A program made the translations under genes and the position numbers. A model generated the notes under the pieces. The model saw nothing but the letters and a program-made list of their open reading frames with translations. It was not told the DNA's origin and searched no databases. A stretch of 18,507 nucleotides of DNA from an uncultured Rhodobacter sp. (GTDB lineage: Bacteria > Pseudomonadota > Alphaproteobacteria > Rhodobacterales > Rhodobacteraceae): the NCBI GenBank assembly GCA_937901435.1, contig CALGTJ010000719.1, forward strand, positions 1 to 18,507. The letters are read 5' to 3'. This document shows positions 7,254 through 14,524 of the stretch, in pieces (position 1 is the first letter of the stretch; every line of letters starts with the position of its first letter).

Positions 7254-7315
7254 GTGTGAGCGCGCGGTGAACCGTCTAGATCTAGTTTAAAAATGTCAAA
7301 ATCGATACAGCGCGC

Positions 7316-7354
7316 AAGAAAAAGCCCCGCAGGTGTTGGTCGCACCTACGAGGC
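7316..7354 (-). terminator. Rho-independent terminator for minus-strand transcription
   Basis: Read on the minus strand, GCCTCGTAGGTG and CACCTGCGGGGC pair over 12 positions around the 7-base loop CGACCAA and are followed directly by TTTTT. The two non-Watson-Crick pairs are G-U on the minus-strand RNA but would be C-A mismatches on the + strand. The T-run is also on the minus strand, so the structure is kept for leftward transcripts. There is no leftward gene here for it to serve, which points to a small RNA. Confidence 0.75.
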
Positions 7355-7424
7355 ATAATTTCAACAAGGGTGTCTTGTCGGTAACTTCCTATGCACAGCT
7401 TCACACGAAATGTGTCGCGCCGAC
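7318..7424 (-). ncRNA. Candidate antisense small RNA over the replication-operon leader
   Basis: A leftward transcript of roughly 105 bases is inferred from the minus-strand terminator at its 3' end and a weak promoter-like pair upstream: TTGCGA (complement of 7455-7460), 18 bases, TGTAAG (complement of 7431-7436). It would fold into a 5' stem from the CTTGTCGG/CCGACAAG repeat (7374-7381 with 7420-7427, partly at the start edge), with a small inner hairpin, then the terminator hairpin. It lies fully antisense to the predicted leader of the replication operon. Antisense RNAs control plasmid copy number, and satellite P4 uses a small RNA for immunity, so a similar job is plausible. Start and expression are guesses. 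Confidence 0.45.
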
Positions 7425-7433
7425 AAGCCCCTT
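7366..7433. repeat. Long imperfect inverted repeat upstream of the small HTH gene
   Basis: AAGGG (7366-7370), three unpaired bases and CTTGTCGG (7374-7381) pair with CCGACAAG (7420-7427), one unpaired base and CCCTT (7429-7433), giving 13 base pairs around a small bulge. The enclosed segment has its own ACAC/GTGT hairpin (7403-7415). On the + strand this structure sits just before the ribosome-binding site of the small HTH gene; on the minus strand it would be the first stem of the predicted small RNA. Confidence 0.65.
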
Positions 7434-7451
7434 ACATCAACAGGGTGCGAA

Positions 7452-7637
7452 ATGTCGCAAAAAATATCACTGAACGAATTGCCCCGCGCGCTGCGTGAGC
7501 ATGACGTGAGCGTTACCTATCCGACCGTGTGGCGCGCTGTCGTCGATGGACGCATTCCAGCGATCCGCGAGGGCCGACGCTGGTTTATAGATCCGGCGAA
7601 CATGCCGGAGATTGTCACCACGCTGGCGCAGAGGTGA
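7452..7637 (+). CDS. Small excisionase/AlpA-like HTH protein
   Basis: This 61-residue protein is almost entirely one MerR/excisionase-type (HTH_17-like) DNA-binding unit: VTYPTVWRAVVDGRIPAIREGRRWFID at 21-47, with the usual helix-turn-helix followed by a short wing. Proteins of this kind act as excisionases or, as AlpA in satellites and islands, as transcriptional activators. No integrase is present, so a regulatory role is more likely here. I chose the ATG at 7452, six bases after AGGG (7442-7445); the frame extends to 7410 but through the inverted repeat. It ends six bases before the replication gene, and its last codons carry GAGG, the ribosome-binding site of that gene. Position 7607 carries a silent difference from the second copy. 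Confidence 0.75.
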   Translation: MSQKISLNELPRALREHDVSVTYPTVWRAVVDGRIPAIREGRRWFIDPANMPEIVTTLAQR

Positions 7638-7643
7638 CGCGCC

Positions 7644-9554
7644 ATGACACATCATATGGGCTTCAACATAGCCGCCGGGATTGCCCCGGCGGGCGAATTG
7701 GCACTTGTGGATCACATGCGCGACGTGGCGCTGGAGCTTCTGGGCGAGCCTAACAAGCAACTATCTGGCCAGCACGAATTGCGGTTCGGGCAACGTGGTT
7801 CCCTATCTGTGGATCTGGAAAAGGGCACATTCTACGACCACGAAAAAAGCGAGGGCGGCGGCGTTCTTGATCTTATCGGACGCGAGCGGAATATAACCAA
7901 AGGGCAGGCAGCGGACTGGCTGCGCGAGCGGGCAGGGCAAGCACGATCACCAGCACCACCGACGAAATCAGCCACCACAAAGGCCAATAAACACAAAACG
8001 GACACCTACAAATACGAGGACGAAAACGGCGCGCATCTGTTCGACGTGATCCGGTTCGAGCCAAAGGACTTTCGGCAGAGGGCACCAGACGGCGCGTGGA
8101 CTGTGAAGGGCATTCGCAAGGTTCTTTACAGACTGCCAAAGATAGCAGCGGCACCAGACGGCAGCACGATCTATCTGGTGGAAGGCGAAAAGGACGTTCA
8201 CGCTCTGGAGGCCAAAGGGCTTTTGGCGACGACCAACCCCGGCGGCGCGGGGAAATGGAATAAGGATTACGCGACGACCCTACGCGGCAAGAATGTCGTA
8301 ATCCTGCCGGACAATGACCAGACAGGACGCGACCACGCAACAAAGGTGCAAGAGTCACTGCGCGGCGCTGGTGTGAGTTGCGCGGTTCTCGAATTGTTGG
8401 GCTTGCCTGAAAAGGGTGACGTTTCGGATTGGCTGGCAAAGGGCAACGCCCCTGCCGAGCTTGAACGCCTCGCCAAAGAGGCTTTGCAGATCACCCCCAA
8501 GATCCGGCCAGACAACAGCAAGTTTAGCCTGATCCGAGCGGATCAACTGGAGTTCAAAGAGCCGGATTATCTTGTGACTGGCCTAATTGAGGCCGAAACG
8601 CTGGCACTTTTGTTTGCGGATCCCGGCAGCGGCAAGAGTTTTGTGGCGATGGATATAGCCGCATCAATCGCAACAGGCTGTGGGTTTCATGGGCGCGACG
8701 TTCGGCAAGGCGCTGTGATCTATATCTGTGGCGAAGGTAAAAACGGCGTCAAGCGCAGACTAACAGCATGGGAACGGCACCACGGCGCCAGCCTCAACGG
8801 CAAACCTCTATTTGTGTCCAGTGTCGCGGCCCGGTTCCTGTCACCAGAGAGCATATCAGAGATCATCGCGGCCATTGATGTGGCAGCGCAAGAGGCTGGC
8901 AGCGTGGCCATGATTATCATCGACACTCTCAACCGAAACATGGGCGCGGGCGACGAAAGCAGCACGGCAGACATGACGGCGTTTATCTCTGCTGTGGATG
9001 CGGTGAAGGACCGTTACGACGCCACGGCCCTGATCGTCCACCACACTGGCCACGGCAACAAAGAGCGAGCGCGTGGCAGCATGGCAATGCTTGGCGCGCT
9101 TGATGCAGAATACCGGATTGAGAAAGACGAAAGCATCGTCACGATCACCAACACAAAGATGAAAGAGGCAGCAACGCCCCCGCCTATCGCGTTCAAGCTG
9201 GTGGAAATCGAGGTGGGAAAAACCCGGCTTGGCGAGCCAATTACATCGGCAGCATTAACAGAGACAGATCCACCCGAGCCGAAAAAGAGCAGCCTAAGCC
9301 CAAATCAAAAGCTGGCGCTGGAGGCGTTGAAACAGTTCATCGCAGACAACGGACAGCCAACACCCGGCGGCACCGGATGGCCAGAACCCGGCAGCAAAAA
9401 TCACGTCAACACAGACGAATTTATGACGTTTCTAAAGGGCAAAATGACAGCGGATAGCGCAGACAGTCGGCGCAGAACGGCAAAACGAGCCTTTGACGAT
9501 CTTTTGTGCAAGGGAGCTGTGCAGACTAACGAGGGCTGTGTCTGGATTCTCTAA
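7644..9554 (+). CDS. Module A replication protein: TOPRIM primase-RepA-like AAA helicase
   Basis: This 636-residue protein has a primase-like N-terminal part without obvious zinc cysteines (RFGQRGSLSVDLEKGTFYDH, 47-66). A TOPRIM domain follows with VEGEKD (179-184) and the DND acidic triad (223-225). Next is a hexameric RepA/RecA-type ATPase with Walker A ADPGSGKS (325-332), Walker B MIIIDTLNR (423-431) and a conserved IVHHTGHGNKERARGS loop near 464-479. The C-terminal 100 residues look like a winged helix. Such fused primase-helicases start replication of plasmids, phages and satellites. All motifs look intact. The ATG at 7644 is nine bases after GAGG; an ATG at 7656 would drop four residues. 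Only the first 11 bases are shared with the unit-B gene. The CGGACAG repeat region directly downstream may be its origin. Confidence 0.88.
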   Translation: MTHHMGFNIAAGIAPAGELALVDHMRDVALELLGEPNKQLSGQHELRFGQRGSLSVDLEKGTFYDHEKSEGGGVLDLIGRERNITKGQAADWLRERAGQARSPAPPTKSATTKANKHKTDTYKYEDENGAHLFDVIRFEPKDFRQRAPDGAWTVKGIRKVLYRLPKIAAAPDGSTIYLVEGEKDVHALEAKGLLATTNPGGAGKWNKDYATTLRGKNVVILPDNDQTGRDHATKVQESLRGAGVSCAVLELLGLPEKGDVSDWLAKGNAPAELERLAKEALQITPKIRPDNSKFSLIRADQLEFKEPDYLVTGLIEAETLALLFADPGSGKSFVAMDIAASIATGCGFHGRDVRQGAVIYICGEGKNGVKRRLTAWERHHGASLNGKPLFVSSVAARFLSPESISEIIAAIDVAAQEAGSVAMIIIDTLNRNMGAGDESSTADMTAFISAVDAVKDRYDATALIVHHTGHGNKERARGSMAMLGALDAEYRIEKDESIVTITNTKMKEAATPPPIAFKLVEIEVGKTRLGEPITSAALTETDPPEPKKSSLSPNQKLALEALKQFIADNGQPTPGGTGWPEPGSKNHVNTDEFMTFLKGKMTADSADSRRRTAKRAFDDLLCKGAVQTNEGCVWIL

Positions 9555-9567
9555 GCAATATCAAGGC

Positions 9568-9690
9568 CCGGACAGTCGGACAGCGGCGGACAGTCCGGGT
9601 TTGTCCGCCTGTCCGGCATACGCATAAACACCCGGACCGGATCCGGACGGACAGGACACCACCCTAAGGGGTGTCCGGCTGTCCGGGTGT
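9568..9690. repeat. CGGACAG repeat cluster; candidate replication origin of module A
   Basis: CGGACAG occurs on the + strand at 9569, 9577, 9587 and 9648, with variants CGGACCG (9633) and CGGACGG (9644). On the minus strand it is read as CTGTCCG at 9609 and 9679, with variants at 9601 (TTGTCCG) and 9671 (GTGTCCG). They build two large dyads: 9568-9583 with 9601-9616 (14 of 16 paired), and 9628-9637 with 9681-9690 (perfect), the latter enclosing GGACACC/GGTGTCC (9654-9660, 9670-9676). Clustered short repeats beside an initiator gene are typical of iteron origins; the P4 satellite also has short repeats for its primase-helicase. There is no T-run to suggest a terminator. The cluster is absent from the shared block. 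Confidence 0.65.
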
Positions 9691-9839
9691 ACGATGCACC
9701 AATTATTCCCCCCCAGAAAAATAGATAAGAGAGACCCCCCACAACGCTGGCCGGTTCAACCTGAGATAGCCGCGAGTCTGAGAACGGGTTTTATGTGAAG
9801 CCCCGGCGCGGCAATGCGGCGAGCGCAAAGGTTGTGCAT

Positions 9840-9897
9840 ATAGGTAAACATTGCTTACCTATTATTGATGCGCTATAGGTAAGCAACGCTGACCTAT
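9840..9897 (+). promoter_or_regulatory. Copy 2 operator array and head-operon promoter
   Basis: The half-sites are at 9840-9847, 9853-9862, 9875-9884 and 9890-9897. The embedded promoter has TTGCTT at 9851-9856 and TATAGG at 9874-9879. The sequence equals 97-154. Here the upstream context is visible: AT-rich and C-tract sequence from module A, with no further half-sites. Confidence 0.6.
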
Positions 9898-9908
9898 TGG
9901 TGAGAACC

Positions 9909-10454
9909 ATGCGCATCATATCCCGCACCCCGATTGCGACCATCGACCCTGTGACCACCACGGCGCTGGCCGACCATCTGCGGATTGAGAGCGCAGAGAC
10001 CACCACCGCAATGGCCTATGTGAGCGCGGCAGCTCTGGAGCTGGAGCGTTACACGGACCTTGCCCTGCTATCGCAAACGATCGTGGCAGAGGCAGACGCG
10101 ACCGAGGCGGCAAGCCTGTCGCTTATCCTGCCCATTGGCCCCCTGCTGGACACCCCCACAGTCGTGGCCATCAATGCGGACGGCAGCACCACCACGATCA
10201 CCACCGCGACCACCAGCATAGGACAACACCCGGTTGTCACCCTGTCCGACGATCCCGGCTTGCCTGTCCGTGTCACCTACGCGGCAGGCTATGGCCCGGA
10301 CGAAGACGACATTCCCCGCGACCTGTCGCTGGCCATCCTCGACCAGACCCTGAGGCTATACGACAAGCGCGGCGACATGGACGAAAGCCCAAGGCTTGCC
10401 CCGTCAGCGGCCCGGATCTGCGCGCGCTATCGTCGTGTGAGGATGGGCGTTTGA
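9909..10454 (+). CDS. Head-tail connector protein, gp6-like (copy 2)
   Basis: Identical in protein sequence to the gene at 166-711: 181 residues, ALADHLRIE near the N terminus and VRVTYAAGYG before the C-terminal helix. The same ATG start is preferred over upstream TTG (9897) and GTG (9900). It heads the second head operon behind the same operator. Confidence 0.85.
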   Translation: MRIISRTPIATIDPVTTTALADHLRIESAETTTAMAYVSAAALELERYTDLALLSQTIVAEADATEAASLSLILPIGPLLDTPTVVAINADGSTTTITTATTSIGQHPVVTLSDDPGLPVRVTYAAGYGPDEDDIPRDLSLAILDQTLRLYDKRGDMDESPRLAPSAARICARYRRVRMGV

Positions 10455-10465
10455 TTAAGGTACCA

Positions 10466-10546
10466 ATGCCGAGACCTTTGAAAACCAGCGGGCTCGGTGT
10501 GGGACTGTTCTTTTCTCATTCCCAAAAAAATCCGGGCAAAACCTAA
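10466..10546 (+). CDS. Small ORF coupled to terL, possible TerS remnant (copy 2)
   Basis: Exact copy of the 26-codon ORF at 723-803, with the same AAGG motif upstream and the TAATG overlap with terL. Perfect conservation in the second copy carries no weight as evidence of selection, because the whole block is near-identical. Confidence 0.38.
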   Translation: MPRPLKTSGLGVGLFFSHSQKNPGKT

Positions 10547-12075
10547 TGGCGCGGGCGTCCAAAGATGCGGTTGCGGCGCTGCGGTTTCTGTCGCGGCTGA
10601 CCGTTCCTGAGGGGCGCAAAGCTGGAAAGCCTATGCGGCTAGCCAAGTTTCAAAAGGACTTTGTGCGCGGCGCGTTTGCCAAGGGCACGGCGGTGGCGCT
10701 GCTGTCGATTGGCAGAGGAAACGCCAAAACCGCCATATCGGCGGGCATCGCTCTGGGCCATCTTGTCGGAGAGATTGCCCCCCAACCCAAGCGAGAAATC
10801 ATTTTCGCAGCTCGAAACCGCGACCAAGCCAAGACCGCGTTTGGGTTCCTTGTCGGATTTATCGAGGGCTTGCCAGAGGACGAACAAGAACAATTCACGA
10901 TCCGGCGCGGTTCCCGGCTGGAGGTTGAGACCAGCGCAAACGGCGGCGGGCTGGCGCGTGTTATCCCGGCGGATGGGCGCAGCATTCTGGGCGGCGCACC
11001 TACGCTTGCCATCCTCGACGAGCGGGCGGCGTGGGAGCGTGAAAAGGGCGACAATCTCGAAAACGCTATCTTGTCCGGACTGGGCAAGCGCGACGGCATC
11101 GCCCTGATAATCTCGACCAGCGCACCGGATGACACCAACACGTTCAGCCGGTGGATCGACGCGCCGCCCCCCGGCACCTATGCGCAAGAGCATAGGCCCC
11201 CTGACGGCTTGCCCCCTGACGATTTGGAAAGCCTGTTGATTGCCAACCCCGGCGCGCGTGAGGGCATCGGCGCAACCCCTGAGTGGCTTGTATCGCAGGC
11301 ACGGCGGGCGATTGCGCGCGGCGGTTCGGCCCTGTCCAGTTTCAGAAACCTCAATTTAAACCAAAGGGTCGCGTCTGACGATCGTTCCGTGCTGGTTACA
11401 ATCGACGAATGGCTGGCGGCTGAGGTTGCCCCGGACGCATTGCCCCGGCGTGACGGCCCGGTTGTTCTCGGCGTGGATCTGGGCGGTTCCCGTTCTATGT
11501 CGGCAGCGGCGCTATTCTGGCCAGTGACAGGGCGTTTAGAATGCGTGGGCGCGTTCCCCTGCAATCCGGGTTTGTCCGACCGTGGGCAAGCTGACGGCGT
11601 GTCCGGGCGCTATGTGGAAATGTCCGACCGTGGCGAGCTGGTGACAATGGGTGACACCACAGTGCCGGTTGATCGGTTCCTTGCTGACGTGGTGGCCATG
11701 CTGGACGGGCAAGCCCCGGCGGCTGTTGTGGGCGATAGGTTCCGCCATGCTGAATTTATCGAGGCCCTGCGCGGCGCTGGCCTAGACCGGGTTCCCTGTG
11801 TCTGGCGCGGCATGGGCTGGCGTGACGGTTCCGAAGATGTGGAGAGATTCCGGCGCGCGCTGTTCGAAGGCAAGGTGCGCACCACCCCGTCCCTGCTGCT
11901 GCGTTCTGCGTTTGCGGACGCCATCACGCTGGTGGACCCGGCAGGCAATCACAAGCTGGCGCGTTCGAGATCCACAGGCCGAATTGACCCAGCGGCGGCA
12001 ACTGTTGTCGCGGTGGCGCAGGGCGTCCGAATGCAAGGCCAACCCGAGGGCAAAGCGAGGTTAGCATGGGCATAG
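10546..12075 (+). CDS. terL: Phage terminase large subunit (copy 2)
   Basis: Protein identical to 803-2332: Walker A GRGNAKT, Walker B LAILDE and nuclease aspartates D311, D397 and D481 are all kept. An intact second motor gene shows that neither unit is a decayed copy. Confidence 0.95.
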   Translation: MARASKDAVAALRFLSRLTVPEGRKAGKPMRLAKFQKDFVRGAFAKGTAVALLSIGRGNAKTAISAGIALGHLVGEIAPQPKREIIFAARNRDQAKTAFGFLVGFIEGLPEDEQEQFTIRRGSRLEVETSANGGGLARVIPADGRSILGGAPTLAILDERAAWEREKGDNLENAILSGLGKRDGIALIISTSAPDDTNTFSRWIDAPPPGTYAQEHRPPDGLPPDDLESLLIANPGAREGIGATPEWLVSQARRAIARGGSALSSFRNLNLNQRVASDDRSVLVTIDEWLAAEVAPDALPRRDGPVVLGVDLGGSRSMSAAALFWPVTGRLECVGAFPCNPGLSDRGQADGVSGRYVEMSDRGELVTMGDTTVPVDRFLADVVAMLDGQAPAAVVGDRFRHAEFIEALRGAGLDRVPCVWRGMGWRDGSEDVERFRRALFEGKVRTTPSLLLRSAFADAITLVDPAGNHKLARSRSTGRIDPAAATVVAVAQGVRMQGQPEGKARLAWA

Positions 12076-12407
12076 CAAGCAAGCTCGACCGCAAGGTGCA
12101 ATTCCAGCGCAATGTTGGCACGGTGGACGCGTTCGGCGGCGTGACCGAAGAATGGGAAGATCACGGCGATCTGATCTGCGCACTACGCCAAGACATAAGC
12201 GACGGCGAGAAATGGCGGGCGGGCGAAGTCGCGGCCAGTGCGACCACCCGGTTTCACGTTCGCAGTTCTGCGTTCACCCGCGACATAGACCCCCGCGACC
12301 GGGTTCTGTGCGAGGGCGAAACCTTCGAAATCACCGGCACAAAACAGGTTCACCCCGGCAGGCGTCAACTGATCGAGCTGACCTGTGCGCGGCGCACCGA
12401 TGTCTAA
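12066..12407 (+). CDS. Head-tail adaptor / head closure protein (copy 2)
   Basis: Identical to the 113-residue adaptor at 2323-2664, including the 10-base overlap with terL and the eight-base overlap with the HNH gene. Family: Phage_H_T_join. Confidence 0.85.
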   Translation: MGIASKLDRKVQFQRNVGTVDAFGGVTEEWEDHGDLICALRQDISDGEKWRAGEVAASATTRFHVRSSAFTRDIDPRDRVLCEGETFEITGTKQVHPGRRQLIELTCARRTDV

Positions 12408-12723
12408 GCGGCCCGGTAGATGGGCGCTAAGGCGTCCCGAATGGCAGGCGGTTCGCCATGCTGTTCTTGAGCGTGACAACTGGTGTTGCCAGCACTGTGG
12501 CGCGCGTCGGCGTCTGGAGGTTCACCACGTCAAGCGCGTGGCAGACTTTCCGGCGCTGGCATTCGAGCCGGGGAATTGCCTGACCCTATGCGGCCCCTGC
12601 CACACTGACGAAACCAACCGGGAAATGGGCAACAAGCCTAATCCAGAGCGCCAAGCATGGCGCAAAGCGGTGGCCGAGCTGGCCACAAACACCAAGCGAG
12701 CAGAAGGAAATCAAAATGCTTGA
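12400..12723 (+). CDS. HNH endonuclease (copy 2)
   Basis: Identical to the gene at 2657-2980: CQHC, LEVHHV, N59 and CGPCH are present over 107 residues from the ATG at 12400. Probable packaging partner of TerL. Confidence 0.88.
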   Translation: MSKRPGRWALRRPEWQAVRHAVLERDNWCCQHCGARRRLEVHHVKRVADFPALAFEPGNCLTLCGPCHTDETNREMGNKPNPERQAWRKAVAELATNTKRAEGNQNA

Positions 12724-13978
12724 ATCAGTGAAGATCCAGCGCAGACAGTCGGAGATAAGGCAGGCGCTGGCAGAGATGGCAGGGGCGGAAACCCTGACCG
12801 ACGAAACCCGTTCCAAGATGGACGCCATGGACGGCGAATATCAGGACAACGAGCGCAAGTTCCGTGCGGCCCTGATCGGAGAGGACGAACAACGCCAAGC
12901 GGCCAAGGGCGAGCTGGAAACCCGTTCGAGCAAGGAATGGGCTGAAATGATGGCCGGGTTTGAGATGCGGCAGGTTGCTTTGCACCTCGACGAAGGCGCG
13001 GCCCTGTCCGGGCGCACGGCTGAAATCGTGTCAGAGCTGCGCGGCGCTGGTGGGTTCCGTGGCATCCCTGTGCCATGGGCAGCTCTGGAGCAACGGGCAG
13101 GCGAAACCGTGGCAAGCGGCACCCCCGACCCTATCAGCACCCGGCCAATCATCGACCGGATCTTTCCCGGTTCCATGGCCAGCGCGATGGGCGGACAAAT
13201 GATTGCCATCGACCAAGGCGCAGCCGAATGGCCGGTTGTGACCAGTTCCGTGGCGGCAGGCTGGCAGGCGACCGAGCTTGGCGACGTGGCAGGCCCGACC
13301 GTTTACGCCACGACCGACCGGGCAATGCAGCCTGACAACACGTTGGGCATCACGATGAAAATCACCCGGCGCAGCCTGAAACAATCCGGCAGCGCGCTGG
13401 AGCAAGCTGTGCGGCGCGATATGGCGGGCGCTATCGGGCAGGCCATCGACGCGGCTGTGTTCAACGGTTCTGGTTCCTCTGGGCAGCCTCTGGGCGTCAT
13501 CGCGGGCGCGAGCACCTACGGCATCACGGCAACGGCGATTGACGCCACGGCCAGCCATGGCGCTTTCCGTGCAGCGGTTGCAGCCTTCATGGTTGCCAAT
13601 GCGGCGGGCAGTTCGGCGGCGGTTCGTTCCATGATCCGACCAGAGCTGTGGGATTTTCTGGACTCGACAATCTTTGACGCGGGCAGCGGTTTGACCGAAT
13701 GGGACAAGCTATCCCGCCTCATGGGACCGATTAACACCACGTCCAACGGGCTGGCAGCACCGGCAGGCAATCCGGTTGCCACCAGTGCGCTGTTGACCAC
13801 CAGCACCGGCGGCGTGGCCCCGTTCTATGTGGGCGCGTGGGGCGCGGTGGATATTATCCGCGACCCGTTCAGTGATGCGGCAAGCGGCGGGCTGAGACTG
13901 ACGGCGCTGGCCACCCTCGATGTGACGGTGGCGCGTCCTGCGCAACTGCGCGTCCTGACCGGGCTGGAGCTGGCATAA
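12716..13978 (+). CDS. Major capsid protein, HK97 fold (copy 2)
   Basis: Identical to the 420-residue capsid protein at 2973-4235, with the charged helical N-terminal scaffolding part and the GSGSSGQPLGV hallmark at 251-261. Both units would therefore build the same shell, and particles could be mixed without any structural conflict. Confidence 0.93.
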   Translation: MLESVKIQRRQSEIRQALAEMAGAETLTDETRSKMDAMDGEYQDNERKFRAALIGEDEQRQAAKGELETRSSKEWAEMMAGFEMRQVALHLDEGAALSGRTAEIVSELRGAGGFRGIPVPWAALEQRAGETVASGTPDPISTRPIIDRIFPGSMASAMGGQMIAIDQGAAEWPVVTSSVAAGWQATELGDVAGPTVYATTDRAMQPDNTLGITMKITRRSLKQSGSALEQAVRRDMAGAIGQAIDAAVFNGSGSSGQPLGVIAGASTYGITATAIDATASHGAFRAAVAAFMVANAAGSSAAVRSMIRPELWDFLDSTIFDAGSGLTEWDKLSRLMGPINTTSNGLAAPAGNPVATSALLTTSTGGVAPFYVGAWGAVDIIRDPFSDAASGGLRLTALATLDVTVARPAQLRVLTGLELA

Positions 13979-14523
13979 TGCTCTGGGGCGCAGCATCTGG
14001 CGCGCTGGAGCTGCGCGCAACTGAGGGAGGCGTCCGGTTGTCCGGGCGCTTTCCCTACGCCACAGAAACCGAGCTGGCGCGCGGGCGGTTCGAGAGGATC
14101 GAGGCGCGGGCTTTTGGCCAGCGGATCGAGGCAGGCGAGGACGTGCACCTGTTGTCAGGCCACGACTATGGCAAGCCTCTGGCCAGTCGGCAGGCGGGCA
14201 CCTTGGAGATCCGCGACACCGACACGGCGCTGGAGATCGAGGCCACAATATCGGCGGGCACAAGCTGGGCGGCTGATTTTATCGAGGCGCACCGGGCTGG
14301 GCTTATCCGTGGCTTGTCACCGGGTTTTCGCGTTTCACCCGGCGGCGAAAGGATCGAGCGGCGCGGCGATGGCGTTCTGAGATCAATCAGCCGGGCGGAT
14401 CTGTTCGAAATCAGCGGCGTGACCCGGCCAGCGTATGAGGGCGCGCAAATCGAGGCGCGGGCTTGGCAGGTTGAAACCGTTCCCCGCGTAACGGTTCACC
14501 CCTATTCCCGCTGGAGGGCATGA
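13978..14523 (+). CDS. Prohead maturation protease, HK97 family (copy 2)
   Basis: Identical to 4235-4780, with candidate catalytic H62, S114 and E144 retained. One-base overlap with the capsid stop. Confidence 0.92.
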   Translation: MLWGAASGALELRATEGGVRLSGRFPYATETELARGRFERIEARAFGQRIEAGEDVHLLSGHDYGKPLASRQAGTLEIRDTDTALEIEATISAGTSWAADFIEAHRAGLIRGLSPGFRVSPGGERIERRGDGVLRSISRADLFEISGVTRPAYEGAQIEARAWQVETVPRVTVHPYSRWRA

Positions 14524-14524
14524 C

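Larger units (their letters stand above)
7180..7451. promoter_or_regulatory. Regulatory region between the head and replication operons
   Basis: This 272-base non-coding stretch has no convincing gene on either strand. It holds a + strand promoter (7224-7253) with a dyad in its spacer, a perfect CTAGATCTAG palindrome (7276-7285) beside an AT-rich run, a minus-strand intrinsic terminator (7316-7354) and a long imperfect inverted repeat (7366-7433). The whole region is shared by both units although their replication proteins are unrelated, so it probably controls transcription generally and not one specific initiator. Confidence 0.7.
1..7654. repeat. Shared block, copy 1 (capsid plus regulatory module)
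   Basis: This block is repeated at 9744-17397 with a constant offset of 9743. The encoded proteins are identical between copies. The only base differences found by eye are at 11 (a here, g at 9754) and 7607 (g here, t at 17350, a silent proline-codon change in the small HTH gene). Both lie close to the block ends. The left edge cannot be fixed because the window begins here. The right edge is at 7654, 11 bases into the replication gene, where the two copies diverge completely. Confidence 0.97.
9555..9908. other. Non-coding junction between replication gene A and the second connector gene
   Basis: This gene-free stretch of about 350 bases contains the CGGACAG cluster. It then has an AT-rich segment flanked by two C-tracts (9708-9714 and 9735-9740), the left edge of the second shared block (9744) and the copy-2 operator and promoter (9840-9897). 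I see no attachment-site duplication, integrase or tRNA here, so nothing marks this junction as an integration point. A packaging site could lie here but cannot be recognised by eye. Confidence 0.6.

Noticed and set aside
7067..7345. Minus-strand 92-codon ORF near the regulatory region
   Set aside because: It would start inside the terminator hairpin and run into the HTH/coiled-coil gene; no family resemblance.
7324..7354. Terminator for the + strand head operon
   Set aside because: On the + strand the stem has two C-A mismatches and no T-run follows; the features fit the minus strand only.
9568..9690. CRISPR array
   Set aside because: Repeats are 7 bases, in both orientations and irregularly spaced, with no cas genes; iteron-like dyads explain them better.
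9551..9742. Minus-strand 63-codon ORF over the CGGACAG repeats
   Set aside because: The predicted protein only reflects the repeats; no sign of coding selection.
9555..9743. Integration junction (att site) between two tandem proviruses
   Set aside because: No integrase, no tRNA end and no direct repeat shared with the other border could be seen.
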